NCBI RefSeq assembly: GCF_002973525.1
Contig: NZ_PVEN01000008.1
Span: 124,001-188,000, forward strand
DNA: 64,000 nt
Source of the DNA: Paraburkholderia sp. BL21I4N1
GTDB lineage: Bacteria; Pseudomonadota; Gammaproteobacteria; Burkholderiales; Burkholderiaceae
Direction: 5' to 3'
The notes below the pieces were generated by a model, which worked only from the letters and a program-made list of their open reading frames with translations, ran no database searches and had not been told where the DNA came from. Shown piece after piece: positions 43,384 through 53,085 of this stretch (positions are counted from its first letter, which is position 1; the number at the start of each line of letters is the position of its first letter). A program made the translations under genes and the position numbers.

Positions 43384-44070
43384 ATGATCGACCACCTCAT
43401 CTGTGACTGCGACGGCGTACTCGTCGACAGCGAAATCATCGCCGACCGCGTGATGCTCGCCACGCTCAACGCCACCTTCCCCGGTCTCGACTTCGAACCC
43501 GTCGTCAAAACGGCTTTTGGCCAGCAGATGTCGCGCTTTCTCGAAGGCATCGAGAAGTCCTTCGACATTACGCTGCCCGCGAATTTCCTGAACACCGTCG
43601 AACACAACGTCGAGCTCGAACTCGCGGCGTCGCTCAGTCCGATTAACGGCGTACGCGACGCTTTGCAGCGCGTCAGCTTGCCGGCGGCCGTCGTGTCGAA
43701 CAGCCGCATGGCGCGCGTGCATGCGTCGGTGCGGCGCGCGGGTTTGCAGCAGGTTTTCGGCGAGCGGATTTTCAGCGCCGAGCAGGTGGCGCGGCCCAAG
43801 CCTTATCCCGATGTCTATCTGTTCGCCGCGCAAACGCTGGGCGTGGAACCGTCACGTTGTGTCGTCGTGGAGGACAGTGTCGCGGGCCTGAACGCCGCAC
43901 GCGCGGCGGGGATGAAGACGATCGCGTTCGTCGGCGCGAGCCATATCCCGGACGGCTATGCGGACGCGCTGCGCAAGATGGGCATGACGCGCATCATGAA
44001 GCATATGGACGAGTTGCCCGCAATGGTGGAAGCGGGCGTGCGCGGCGAGTTCGGCGACCAGCAGTCGTAG
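43384..44070 (+). CDS. HAD-superfamily phosphatase
   Basis: A 228-residue HAD hydrolase with motif I CDCDGVLVDSE (residues 7-17), motif II SNS, motif III Lys in RPKPYPD and motif IV VEDSVAGLNAA. This is the beta-phosphoglucomutase/phosphoglycolate phosphatase-like subfamily. MIDHLICD is chosen as start over an ATG 45 bases earlier that would add an unrelated peptide. Substrate unknown; a sugar phosphate is likely. Confidence 0.85.
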   Translation: MIDHLICDCDGVLVDSEIIADRVMLATLNATFPGLDFEPVVKTAFGQQMSRFLEGIEKSFDITLPANFLNTVEHNVELELAASLSPINGVRDALQRVSLPAAVVSNSRMARVHASVRRAGLQQVFGERIFSAEQVARPKPYPDVYLFAAQTLGVEPSRCVVVEDSVAGLNAARAAGMKTIAFVGASHIPDGYADALRKMGMTRIMKHMDELPAMVEAGVRGEFGDQQS

Positions 44071-44090
44071 ACTGATTGCAATCGCCTGGA

Positions 44091-44125
44091 AAAAAGGCCG
44101 ACTCTCGATGAGAGCCGGCCTTTTT
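44091..44125 (+). terminator. intrinsic terminator of the HAD gene
   Basis: AAAAAGGCCG with CTCTC and GAGAG, then CGGCCTTTTT, forms a long interrupted stem with a T-run on both strands, so it may serve ribB as well. Confidence 0.8.
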
Positions 44126-44177
44126 GCATTTCCACGAGCGACGCACGAAATCGCGAGTCGCGCGCCGCTTTATGTCA

Positions 44178-44912
44178 TCACGCCTCGTCAGCCACGCACT
44201 CGCGTGCCTGCGCCAGTGCCTGACGAAACTCCACCAGCTCGGCGATGGTCAGCATCGGCAGATTGTGTTGCGCGGCGAAGCGTTCCACCTCCGCGCCACG
44301 CGTCATCGTGCCGTCGGCGTTCATCAGTTCGCACAGCACGCCGGCCGGTTTCAGACCCGCGAGAACCGCCAGATCCACCGTGCCTTCGGTATGACCGCGG
44401 CGTGCCAGCACGCCGCCTGGCATGGCGCGCAACGGGAACACGTGACCCGGACGCACGATGTCCGCGGGCTTCGCGGTATCCGCGATCGCGGCGCGAATCG
44501 TCGTCACGCGGTCGAGCGCGGACACGCCCGTCGTCACACCGTCGCGCGCCTCGATCGAGACCGTGAACGCGGTGCCGTGACGGCTTTCGTTGTTGACCGC
44601 CATGGGCGGCAATTCGAGCGCGCGGATTGTCTCGTCGGGCAAACACAGGCAAACAATGCCGCTGCATTCGCGGATCAGTAGCGCCATGGTTTCGACGGAA
44701 AGACGCTCGGCCGAGACGATCAGATCGGCTTCGTTCTCGCGGTCGTGGTCGTCTTGCAGGACCACGGCACGACCATCGCGCATGGCTTGCAACGCGGCGG
44801 CGATACGCGGCGGAACGGGTTCGGTGGCGAGCAGCGGGAGATCGAGGAAAGCGTCGTCCGCGATCGTCGACGGAACAGGAAAAGTAGCAAAGGTCATGAT
44901 TGAAACGCTCAT
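44178..44912 (-). CDS. ribB: 3,4-dihydroxy-2-butanone 4-phosphate synthase
   Basis: A 244-residue monofunctional RibB that makes the four-carbon precursor of riboflavin from ribulose 5-phosphate. DDHDRENEADLI, GIVCLCLPDETI and RPGHVFPLRA are the active-site segments. There is no fused RibA domain. The start is either the ATG at 44912 or the one at 44897; neither has a clear ribosome-binding site, as expected when a riboswitch controls access. An FMN riboswitch lies 136 bases upstream. Confidence 0.93.
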   Translation of the reverse strand: MSVSIMTFATFPVPSTIADDAFLDLPLLATEPVPPRIAAALQAMRDGRAVVLQDDHDRENEADLIVSAERLSVETMALLIRECSGIVCLCLPDETIRALELPPMAVNNESRHGTAFTVSIEARDGVTTGVSALDRVTTIRAAIADTAKPADIVRPGHVFPLRAMPGGVLARRGHTEGTVDLAVLAGLKPAGVLCELMNADGTMTRGAEVERFAAQHNLPMLTIAELVEFRQALAQARECVADEA

Positions 44913-45047
44913 CGCAAAAGTTGGGCGAAAAACGTTTCAGGGCATTGCAAACAGACAAAGACGCGCCGTTGAGCGCCGCGCAAAGCGACACTCGCACGCC
45001 GCTCAAACTGCGAGCGGTGCAACGGAAACGAACATGACTATCTGCAC

Positions 45048-45226
45048 ATCTTCTTCCATCCGGACTATGACCGTCGGCTCTGGCTTCTCACCAGATCTGC
45101 TGACCCCGCTGCGATCTTTCCGACTCGAAAAGACCACGCGATGCGGGCGCTCGCGGGCTCACCGGCTCACGCTTTCGCGCTGCCGGCATACCGCCGGTGG
45201 GGAATTTCGCCCCGCCCTGAAGACGC
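45048..45226 (-). promoter_or_regulatory. FMN riboswitch (RFN element) controlling ribB
   Basis: On the minus strand the leader has the diagnostic blocks CTTCAGGGCGGGG with GAAATTCCCCACCGGCGG at the 5' side, then GATCTGGTGAGAAGCCAGAG and CCGACGGTCATAGTCCGGATG at the 3' side. FMN binding would turn off ribB transcription or translation. The RFN consensus is matched closely; the exact ends are approximate. Confidence 0.9.
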
Positions 45227-45349
45227 ACTGATTGCCGGATCGACCGGCTGGCAAAGCATACAGCAGTCACGCTGGGTCTGCAGCGCAACCCCTACTGAAC
45301 GGATGGAGAACGCGACTTGCGGTGGAGCGTGTCCGTTCGCGATTTTCCG

Positions 45350-46105
45350 TTAAACCGGTGCGGTCTCGCGGATCGGTTCATGGGCCTCACGTGCTTCATG
45401 TGCCGACTCGCGCGCGGCGGCATGCGTGGTTTCACGCAACGTCTCGTGCGACGCCGGTACGTCCCAACGCGGCGGCGTTTCCGCCTTCAACGTCACGCGA
45501 AACGCGCGCGCTTCGGTGTCGCCGGGATTGCGCAGGCTATGCGGCTGGTCGGCGTCGAACACGATCGCGTCGCCCGTGGCAAGCAATTGACGCTGGTCGT
45601 GCACGCTGACTTCGAGCGTGCCTTCGCTGACCACGAGATTGACCGTCGTGCCCGGCGCGCGGCGTGCGCCTGCTTCGGTATGCAACGGCGCGATACGCAA
45701 CTCGTGAAACTCGGCGACGGTCGGCTCGGCGTCGGGATAAAGCGGTCGGGCCGAATAGCGGCCGTTGGCACTGACGACCCGCGACGAGCGCTCGGCCGGC
45801 AAGTGTTCGAAGCCATTGGTCGCGTGACGCCGCAAAAACGCGGCAACCGATACCTTCAACGCGGCCGCGACCTTGCACAGCACTTTGATCGACGGCACGC
45901 TGCGCGCCGATTCGATCTGCGCGAGCATGGCGCGCGAGACGCCGGACGCACGGGCCAATGCGTCGAGCGACAGTTGCCGCTCGGCGCGCAAACGGGCGAG
46001 GTTCACGCCGACCAGATGTTCGAGCGCATCGAAAGGTTCGGCGGCACGCGGCGACGCTGCGGTGTCAGCCGCGGGATCGCGAACCAGCGCAAGCGGGGAA
46101 TGCAT
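45350..46105 (-). CDS. XRE-HTH regulator with C-terminal cupin domain
   Basis: A 251-residue regulator. The HTH is at about 30-85 (LARLRAERQLSLDALARASG and SRAMLAQIESARSVPSI) and the cupin at about 130-205 (EGTLEVSVHDQRQLLATGD and DADQPHSLRNPGD). The last 35 residues repeat His/Glu/Ala/Arg (RETTHAAARESAHEAREAHE), an unusual tail of possible metal-binding or disordered nature. It is near ribB but separated by the riboswitch leader. Target and ligand unknown. Confidence 0.85.
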   Translation of the reverse strand: MHSPLALVRDPAADTAASPRAAEPFDALEHLVGVNLARLRAERQLSLDALARASGVSRAMLAQIESARSVPSIKVLCKVAAALKVSVAAFLRRHATNGFEHLPAERSSRVVSANGRYSARPLYPDAEPTVAEFHELRIAPLHTEAGARRAPGTTVNLVVSEGTLEVSVHDQRQLLATGDAIVFDADQPHSLRNPGDTEARAFRVTLKAETPPRWDVPASHETLRETTHAAARESAHEAREAHEPIRETAPV

Positions 46106-46524
46106 GATTGCCTCCAGGAGCGCCGCCGGACGGCGGGCGAGCAGTTAGTGGAAGCAAGATAGCATCGTGGTTAGCCACGCCCAACGAAGTTATCTTCACA
46201 CTGTTATATGCGCTGCTCGCTTAGAAACGCTGGTGTTCTTGCGGATTCGGGCAGACAGGAAGTGCTGGTGATGGAAGAAGTATGGAAAAGCCGTTCCGAT
46301 TGACGAACCAGTCAGCGTCTCGCTGCTCTGCTAACGAGGTGTCGTGCAATCCTGATACGACATCAGCGGCATGTTGCGTACGACTTCTGAATATTGGCGT
46401 ACGTCGCTATCGCCAAACGCGCAGTCAATAAGCCCCGAGTATCAGCGGAATTGCCTGTGCCGGCGTCCTTCAAATCGGCCGTGAAAGACAGGCCAGCACA
46501 GTTGGCGCCAACAACTGACCATCA
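46106..46524. other. intergenic stretch, no gene seen
   Basis: 419 bases between the XRE-cupin and DHA1 genes with no supported coding frame. A plus-strand open frame beginning near 46394 runs antisense through the exporter and is not convincing. Confidence 0.4.
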
Positions 46525-47691
46525 TCAAGCCCCCTGCGCCACCGCAGCCCCCGGCGCATCTCTGCGCGCGGCAAACCAGGTCAACAGCAAAGCCGCCACG
46601 CTGACCCCAGCCGCAACCCACGGCAACGTATCCAGCGAATGCCCGTGGTTGATCACCAGGCCACCCAGCCACGCGCCGCCCGCATTGCCCACATTGAACG
46701 CGCCGATATTCAATGTCGACGCCAGATTCGGCGCCGCGGCCGCCTTCTCGACCACGCGCATCTGCAATGGCGGCACCGTCGCGAACGCCGCGATACCCCA
46801 CACGAAGATCGTGATCGCCGCCGCCACCTGCGAATGGCTGGTGCGCGCGAAAATCGCCATCACCACCGCCAGCGCGACCAGAATGCCCATCAGCGACGGC
46901 ATCAGCGCGCGGTCCGCGAGCTTGCCGCCGACCGTGTTGCCGATCGTCAGCCCCACGCCGAACAGCACCAGAATCAGCGTCACGCCGCGCGGCGAGAAAC
47001 CGCTCACCTGCTCCAGAATCGGCGCGATATAGGTGAACACCACGAACACGCCACCGAAGCCGAGCACCGTCATCGCGAGCGCGGTCCAGACTTGCGGATC
47101 CTTCAGCACGCGCACTTCATGACCAAGACCGACCGGCCCCGAATCGTGACGATTCGGCACCAGTAGCGACACGCCCGCCAGCGACAGCACGCCGAACACG
47201 CTGACAATCCAGAACGCCGCGCGCCAGCCGAATTCCTGACCGACGAAAGTGCCGAACGGCACGCCGAGCACGTTTGCGAGCGTCAAGCCGGTGAACATCA
47301 GCGCGATCGCGCTGGCCCGCTTTTCAGCCGGTACCAGCGAGGCCGCCACCACCGCGCCGATCCCGAAGAACGAGCCGTGCGCGAACGAGGTCACGACCCG
47401 CGCAATCATCAGCACGGCGTAGCTGGACGCGATCGCGCACAGCGTATTGCCGACGATGAACACGCCCATCAGCAGTTGCAGCGCGAGCTTGCGCGGCATC
47501 TTGCTGGTGACCACCGCGAGCAGCGGCGCGCCGACGGCGACGCCGAGCGCATAGCCGCTCACCAGCAAACCCGCCGACGGAATCGATACGGACAGATCGC
47601 GCGCGACGTCGGGCAGCAAGCCCATGATGACGAATTCGGTCGTACCGATCGCGAAGGCGCTGATCGCTAGCGCGAGTAAAGGAATAGGCAT
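46525..47691 (-). CDS. DHA1-family MFS exporter (AraJ/YdhP-like)
   Basis: A 388-residue 12-helix exporter. FAIGTTEFVIMGLLPDVARDL in helix 1 and ARVVTSFAHGSFFGIGAVVA in helix 4 are typical of the AraJ/Cmr/YdhP group of sugar or drug exporters. MPIPLLALAIS is the chosen start. The VOC-family gene lies directly upstream in the same direction (17-base gap), suggesting one operon that may respond to the divergent LysR regulator. Confidence 0.9.
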   Translation of the reverse strand: MPIPLLALAISAFAIGTTEFVIMGLLPDVARDLSVSIPSAGLLVSGYALGVAVGAPLLAVVTSKMPRKLALQLLMGVFIVGNTLCAIASSYAVLMIARVVTSFAHGSFFGIGAVVAASLVPAEKRASAIALMFTGLTLANVLGVPFGTFVGQEFGWRAAFWIVSVFGVLSLAGVSLLVPNRHDSGPVGLGHEVRVLKDPQVWTALAMTVLGFGGVFVVFTYIAPILEQVSGFSPRGVTLILVLFGVGLTIGNTVGGKLADRALMPSLMGILVALAVVMAIFARTSHSQVAAAITIFVWGIAAFATVPPLQMRVVEKAAAAPNLASTLNIGAFNVGNAGGAWLGGLVINHGHSLDTLPWVAAGVSVAALLLTWFAARRDAPGAAVAQGA

Positions 47692-47708
47692 TTTTATAAC
47701 TCCATGAA

Positions 47709-48110
47709 TCAGGATTGAGCGTGCTGCAACGCCGTCACGAATTCGATGACGACGCCCGGCGCGAGCGCCACGAAGAGTTGCACTTCGGCGGGTTGCGGTC
47801 CCATCGGCGGGACCTGCGCGCTTTGGTAGTCCACGCCGGTGGTATGCAGACGTCCGAGCAGCGCCTGCCACTCAGCGGCGCTCTCCAGCCGGAACGCGAT
47901 GTGATCGATACGCGGCGCCGCTCTGCCGGTCGCAGCGGGCACCGTCGCGTCGATCAGATGGATGACCGGACGGCCGTCGTGCGCGTACAGCCAGTAACCA
48001 CCGATCGAAAACGGCGGACGCGCACCGTCGATCAGGCCCGCCACATCGACGAAAAAACGTCGCGCGGTGTCGAGGTCGGCGGTGACGATCGTGGCGTGAT
48101 CGAGTTGCAT
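47709..48110 (-). CDS. VOC-family (glyoxalase/bleomycin-resistance-like) protein
   Basis: A 133-residue protein with two beta-alpha-beta-beta-beta modules (LDHATIVTADLDTARRFF; RIDHIAFRLESAAEWQALL). Conserved His/Glu ligands (HA near the start, His of DHIAF, VIEFV near the end) suggest a metal site. Function may be detoxification, ring cleavage or binding. It is co-directional with the exporter and divergent from the LysR gene. Confidence 0.8.
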   Translation of the reverse strand: MQLDHATIVTADLDTARRFFVDVAGLIDGARPPFSIGGYWLYAHDGRPVIHLIDATVPAATGRAAPRIDHIAFRLESAAEWQALLGRLHTTGVDYQSAQVPPMGPQPAEVQLFVALAPGVVIEFVTALQHAQS

Positions 48111-48232
48111 GGTGTGGGCGCCTCGGCGCAGGACGTTAGGGTTTTCGAGGATTGGATTGTCGGCGCTGAGCGCCGGTTTGATAATTGGCGTAGCATTTGA
48201 AGCATTATCAAATTATTTTTGAAAGCCACGCG

Positions 48233-49216
48233 ATGGATAACCTCGGCGACATCCGCCTTTTCGTCGAAGCGGCGCAGCAGGGCAGCCTGTCGGCGGCGGG
48301 CCGCAAGATGGGCTTGACGCCGGCCGCCGCCAGCGCGCGCCTCGCCAAACTGGAAGCCGGCCTGAAAGCGCGGTTATTCGAGCGCACCACCCGCCAGCTC
48401 CGGCTCACCGACGAAGGCCGTCTCTACCTGAACTGCTGCCGCCAGGCGCTGCAATCGCTCGACGACGCCGAAGCCGCGCTGCAAGCGGGCCAGGGCGTGG
48501 TGCGCGGCAAGGTGCGCATTTCCGCGACATCGGATTTCGGCCGCAATCTGCTGATGCACTGGCTCGACGAGTTCAACGCGCTCTACCCGGAGGTGACGTT
48601 CGCGCTGACGCTGTCGGACTCGCTGTCGAACCTGGTGCAGGAAGACATTGATCTGGCGATTCGCTTCGGCGTGCCGCAAGACAGTTCGCTGGTGGCTCGC
48701 AAGCTGGCGCCGAACCGGCGCGTGCTGTGCGCGTCGCCGGATTACATCGCGCGCAAGGGTGAGCCGAAAGATCCGCTCGATCTGGCCCATTTCGACTGCA
48801 TCGTGCTGGGCACCGCGAGCGGCCTCGCGAACGAGTGGCGCTTTACGCGCGGCGACGAGACGCAGCACTACACGGTGCCGTTCGAGACCGCCCGCGAGAC
48901 CAACGACGGCGCCGTCGCCCGCGAATGGGCGCTGCGCGGCTACGGCATCGTGATCAAGTCGATGTGGGACGTGGAAGCGGATCTGCGCGCCGACGGCCTC
49001 AAAGTGCTGCTGCCGGACTGGCGCTACCCGGACGCGCCGCTGCACGCGCTTTACCACCGCAACCGCTTCATGGCGCCGCGCGTGCGCGTGCTGCTGGATT
49101 TTCTGAGCGAGCGCTTCGCGCAAGTTTCGGACGAACTGGAAAGCCTGCTGGGCCTGCCGGCGGAACGGCCGCGCGGCACGGCGGGCGCGGAAAGCCCAGC
49201 GGGTGAAGGGCTATAA
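48233..49216 (+). CDS. LysR-type transcriptional regulator
   Basis: A 327-residue LysR regulator with HTH at about 1-60 (DIRLFVEAAQQGSLSAAGRK and LTPAAASARLAKLE) and an effector domain of the CrgA/DsdC-like type. MDNLGDIRLF is the start. It is divergent from the VOC-exporter pair with 122 bases between, so autoregulation and control of that pair are expected. The last 20 residues are Gly/Ala/Glu-rich. Confidence 0.9.
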   Translation: MDNLGDIRLFVEAAQQGSLSAAGRKMGLTPAAASARLAKLEAGLKARLFERTTRQLRLTDEGRLYLNCCRQALQSLDDAEAALQAGQGVVRGKVRISATSDFGRNLLMHWLDEFNALYPEVTFALTLSDSLSNLVQEDIDLAIRFGVPQDSSLVARKLAPNRRVLCASPDYIARKGEPKDPLDLAHFDCIVLGTASGLANEWRFTRGDETQHYTVPFETARETNDGAVAREWALRGYGIVIKSMWDVEADLRADGLKVLLPDWRYPDAPLHALYHRNRFMAPRVRVLLDFLSERFAQVSDELESLLGLPAERPRGTAGAESPAGEGL

Positions 49217-49311
49217 TATTGAGTTACGCCAGCACCTTGCCGGCATGTTCTGCCCCCACTCCACTTTTTAAAAGACGCCCCCAGGTTAACCACTGCGACC
49301 GGCGAAATTCG

Positions 49312-50685
49312 ATGACAAAGAAAGTTTATGTAAAGACGTACGGCTGCCAGATGAACGAGTACGACTCCGACAAGATGGTCGACGTACTCGGCGCGGCGGA
49401 AGGCCTCGTCAAGACCGACACGCCCGAAGACGCGGACGTGATTCTGTTCAACACCTGTTCGGTGCGCGAAAAAGCGCAGGAGAAAGTCTTCTCCGAACTC
49501 GGCCGCGTGCGCGAGTTGAAGGAAGCGAACCCGAATCTGATCATCGGCGTGGGCGGTTGCGTGGCGAGCCAGGAAGGCGCCTCGATCGTGGCGCGCGCAC
49601 CTTACGTGGACCTGGTGTTCGGTCCGCAAACGCTGCATCGTCTGCCGCAAATGATCGACAAGCGCCGTGAAAGCGGCCGCGCGCAAGTGGACATCTCGTT
49701 CCCGGAAATCGAAAAGTTCGATCACCTGCCGCCGGCGCGCGTCGACGGTCCGAGCGCATTCGTCTCGATCATGGAAGGCTGCAGCAAGTACTGCAGCTAT
49801 TGCGTCGTGCCGTACACGCGTGGCGAAGAAGTGTCGCGCCCGCTCGACGACGTGCTGACCGAAATCGCCGGCCTCGCCGACCAGGGCGTGCGTGAAGTCA
49901 CGCTGCTCGGCCAGAACGTGAATGCGTACCGCGCCGGCATGACGCTCGGCTCGACTGAAATCGCCGACTTCGCTCAATTGATCGAATACGTCGCCGACAT
50001 TCCGGGCATCGAGCGGATTCGCTACACCACGTCGCATCCGAAGGAATTCACGCAGCGCCTGATCGATACCTACGCGAAGGTGCCGAAGCTCGTCAGTCAT
50101 CTGCATCTGCCCGTGCAGCACGGCTCCGACCGCGTGCTGATGGCCATGAAGCGCGGTTACACGGTCCTCGAATACAAGTCGGTGATCCGCAAGCTGCGCG
50201 CGATCCGCCCTGACCTGTCGCTGTCCACCGACATGATCGTCGGCTTCCCCGGCGAGACCGAGGAAGACTTCGACAAGATGATGGCGCTCGTGCACGAGAT
50301 GCAGTACGACACCAGCTTCTCGTTCATCTACAGCCCGCGTCCCGGCACGCCCGCCGCGAATCTGCACGACGACACGCCGCGCGAAGTCAAGCTCAAGCGC
50401 CTGCAACATCTGCAGGCTACGATCGAAGAAAACGTGCAGCGCATCAGCGATTCGATGGTCGGCAAGATCGAGCGCATTCTGGTCGAGCGCCCGGCGCGCA
50501 AGGACCCGAACGAACTCGCGGGCCGCACCGAAAACAACCGGGTGGTCAATTTCCCGGCGCCGGTCGCGTCGCACGCGCGGCTGATCGGCCAGATGGTGGA
50601 CGTGAAAATCGTCCATGCGTACCCACATTCGTTGCGTGGCGAGCTGGTGCTGGTGCATGACGACGCCCCCACCACGACCCACTGA
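49312..50685 (+). CDS. miaB: tRNA-2-methylthio-N6-dimethylallyladenosine synthase
   Basis: A 457-residue radical-SAM methylthiotransferase that adds the 2-methylthio group to i6A37 of tRNA. Three N-terminal cysteines (YGCQMNEYDS, FNTCSVRE, VGGCVAS) bind the auxiliary cluster, and CSKYCSYC (CX3CX2C) the radical-SAM cluster. A TRAM domain occupies the end. MTKKVYVKTYG is the family start. It is followed by phoH, ybeY, corC and lnt, a conserved order. Confidence 0.96.
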   Translation: MTKKVYVKTYGCQMNEYDSDKMVDVLGAAEGLVKTDTPEDADVILFNTCSVREKAQEKVFSELGRVRELKEANPNLIIGVGGCVASQEGASIVARAPYVDLVFGPQTLHRLPQMIDKRRESGRAQVDISFPEIEKFDHLPPARVDGPSAFVSIMEGCSKYCSYCVVPYTRGEEVSRPLDDVLTEIAGLADQGVREVTLLGQNVNAYRAGMTLGSTEIADFAQLIEYVADIPGIERIRYTTSHPKEFTQRLIDTYAKVPKLVSHLHLPVQHGSDRVLMAMKRGYTVLEYKSVIRKLRAIRPDLSLSTDMIVGFPGETEEDFDKMMALVHEMQYDTSFSFIYSPRPGTPAANLHDDTPREVKLKRLQHLQATIEENVQRISDSMVGKIERILVERPARKDPNELAGRTENNRVVNFPAPVASHARLIGQMVDVKIVHAYPHSLRGELVLVHDDAPTTTH

Positions 50686-50764
50686 GCGACGGTAAAAAGT
50701 ACTCCGCAGCGCGAACCGCGCCGCCCAATCCGCGTATCGAAACCGACAGGATCGAACCACCGCC

Positions 50765-51847
50765 TTGAAGACCACTCAGCAGCATCTGGAATTCACCGCA
50801 CCGCGCGACGACAACGCGCGGCTCGCCAACCTCTGCGGACCGCTCGACGAAAATCTGCGGCAGATCGAGCAGGCGCTCGACGTCACGCTGCAACGCCGCG
50901 GCCACCGCATCGCGATTCGCGGGCGCGGCGCGAAACTCGCGCTCACCGCGCTCGAAAACTTTTACGACAAGGCGCGCGCGCCGCTGTCGATCGACGACAT
51001 CCAGCTCGCGCTCATCGAAGTGCGCCATCCGGCGCGGCACCGGCCGAACGGCAACGGTAACGGCACGAATGGCGACGAAGCCGCCGATGCGCGTTTCCCC
51101 GGCAATCCCGACCACCCGTTCGACCAGCCCGCCGACGCCGCCGAAGACGATCTCGACGCGCTCGGCCCGAAGCTGTACACGCGCCGGGCGGACCTGCGCG
51201 GGCGCACGCCGGCGCAGCGCGAGTATCTGAAGCAGATCATCGCGCACGACGTGACCTTCGGCATCGGTCCGGCCGGCACGGGCAAGACCTACCTCGCGGT
51301 GGCCTGCGCGGTGGATGCGCTCGAACGCGATCAGGTGAAACGCATCGTGCTGACGCGGCCGGCCGTGGAAGCGGGCGAGCGTCTGGGCTTTTTGCCGGGC
51401 GATCTGGCGCAGAAGGTCGATCCGTATCTGCGTCCGCTGTACGACGCGCTGTACGACCTGCTCGGCTTCGACAAAACCGCCAAGATGTTCGAGCGGCAGA
51501 TGATCGAAATCGCCCCGCTCGCGTACATGCGTGGCCGCACGCTGAACCACGCGTTCATCATCCTCGACGAGGCGCAGAACACCACGCCCGAACAGATGAA
51601 GATGTTCCTCACGCGGATCGGCTTCGGCTCGAAAGCAGTGGTGACCGGCGACACGACCCAGGTCGATTTGCCGCGCGGCCACAAGAGCGGGCTGATCGAA
51701 GCGCAGCAGGTGCTGTCGGACGTGCGCGGCATCGCGCTGACCCGCTTTACCAGCGCGGACGTGGTGCGCCATCCGCTGGTCGCGCGGATTGTGGAGGCGT
51801 ACGATGCGCATTCGCAAAAAACCGCCGGCCCAGCGGATTCGCGCTGA
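50765..51847 (+). CDS. ybeZ: PhoH-like ATPase (YbeZ)
   Basis: A 360-residue PhoH-family NTPase. FGIGPAGTGKTYLA is Walker A and AFIILDEAQN Walker B; RPAVEAGERLGFLPGDL follows the family. The N-terminal 100 residues are a KH-like RNA-binding region. TTG is the start. It lies 79 bases after miaB and just before ybeY, with which YbeZ is thought to act in ribosome or RNA quality control. Confidence 0.93.
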   Translation: MKTTQQHLEFTAPRDDNARLANLCGPLDENLRQIEQALDVTLQRRGHRIAIRGRGAKLALTALENFYDKARAPLSIDDIQLALIEVRHPARHRPNGNGNGTNGDEAADARFPGNPDHPFDQPADAAEDDLDALGPKLYTRRADLRGRTPAQREYLKQIIAHDVTFGIGPAGTGKTYLAVACAVDALERDQVKRIVLTRPAVEAGERLGFLPGDLAQKVDPYLRPLYDALYDLLGFDKTAKMFERQMIEIAPLAYMRGRTLNHAFIILDEAQNTTPEQMKMFLTRIGFGSKAVVTGDTTQVDLPRGHKSGLIEAQQVLSDVRGIALTRFTSADVVRHPLVARIVEAYDAHSQKTAGPADSR

Positions 51848-51907
51848 TCGCATCGATCTGCATTGTTCTTTTATGCCTCGGCAAAAACCGCAACACATCC
51901 AATCAGC

Positions 51908-52369
51908 ATGAGCCGCGCCCCAAAACTGACGTTGAATCTGCAATTCCCCGCCGCCAAGACCTGGCCGGAACACAAGGCGCTGCTGCCGCGCGCCACGGTG
52001 GCCGGCTGGATCAAGGCGGCGTTGTTCGCGGACGGTGAGCTGACCGTGCGCTTCGTCGATGCCGAAGAAGGCCGCACGCTGAACCGCACCTATCGCGGCA
52101 AGGATTACTCGACCAACGTGCTGACCTTCGCCTACGCCGAAACGGAAGACGATCCGGTCACGGGTGACCTGATCCTGTGCTGTCCGGTGGTCGAAAAAGA
52201 AGCCGCCGAACAGGGTAAGCCGCTGCTCGCGCACTATGCGCATCTGCTGGTGCACGGCACGCTGCACGCGCAGGGCTACGATCACGAAGTCGAAGAAGAA
52301 GCCGAGGAAATGGAAGCGATCGAAACCGAGATTCTCGGCAAGCTCGGCTTTCCCGATCCTTATCGGTAA
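51908..52369 (+). CDS. ybeY: endoribonuclease YbeY
   Basis: A 153-residue metallo-endoribonuclease for 16S rRNA 3' maturation and ribosome quality control. The zinc site HGTLHAQGYDH has the HX3HX5H pattern. MSRAPKLTLN is the start. It is 60 bases after ybeZ. Confidence 0.95.
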   Translation: MSRAPKLTLNLQFPAAKTWPEHKALLPRATVAGWIKAALFADGELTVRFVDAEEGRTLNRTYRGKDYSTNVLTFAYAETEDDPVTGDLILCCPVVEKEAAEQGKPLLAHYAHLLVHGTLHAQGYDHEVEEEAEEMEAIETEILGKLGFPDPYR

Positions 52370-52398
52370 TCCCAACCTGATCTCGCCGAAAGCACGCC

Positions 52399-53085
52399 GT
52401 GAGTCCCTCCGCCCCTGAAGCCGTGACCCGCCCACCCTGCCCGGACTACCCGCCGGCGCTCGGTGAATCGAGGCTGCTGACGGACGAGGAATTGCGCGCG
52501 TCGCTCGACTGCACGCTGCGCGACTGGGACCGCCGGAGCGATCTGTGGCTGTTCGGCTATGGCTCGCTGATCTGGAATCCCGGCCTGCCTACCGCCGAAG
52601 CCACCCGCTCCAAAGTGCACGGCTACCACCGCGGCCTGTATTTGTGGTCGCGCGTGAATCGCGGCACGCCCGAGCAACCGGGCCTCGTGCTCGCGCTCGA
52701 TCGCGGCGGCTCGTGCACCGGCATCGCGTTTCGCGTTTCGGCTGACGGCGCGATGCCGCATCTGGAAGCCTTGTGGCGCCGCGAAATGGCCATGGGTTCG
52801 TACCGCCCGGCGTGGCTGCCGTGCGTCCTTGCCGACGGACGGCGCGTCGACGCGCTGGCGTTCGTGATGCGCCGCGACGTGCCGAGCTACACCGGCAAAC
52901 TGCGCGACGACATCGTCAAGACCGTGTTCGGCTGCGCCCGCGGACGCTACGGCACCACGCTCGATTACGTCAGCCGCACCGTCGACGCACTGCGCGAAAG
53001 CGGCATGCCGGACCGCGCGCTCGAAGCGCTGCTGGGGCGCTGCCGCGAAGAAAGCCGCGAAGCCGGCCTCGATGCCGATCGTTAG
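52399..53085 (+). CDS. gamma-glutamylcyclotransferase (ChaC-like)
   Basis: A 228-residue protein with WLFGYGSLIWNPG (the YGSL motif of the gamma-glutamylcyclotransferase fold) at about 49-61 and the RRDVPSYTGKL region. ChaC-type enzymes degrade glutathione to 5-oxoproline and Cys-Gly. Start GTG. It sits between ybeY and corC in the miaB-to-lnt string; that placement is less usual and suggests a lineage-specific addition. Confidence 0.85.
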   Translation: MSPSAPEAVTRPPCPDYPPALGESRLLTDEELRASLDCTLRDWDRRSDLWLFGYGSLIWNPGLPTAEATRSKVHGYHRGLYLWSRVNRGTPEQPGLVLALDRGGSCTGIAFRVSADGAMPHLEALWRREMAMGSYRPAWLPCVLADGRRVDALAFVMRRDVPSYTGKLRDDIVKTVFGCARGRYGTTLDYVSRTVDALRESGMPDRALEALLGRCREESREAGLDADR

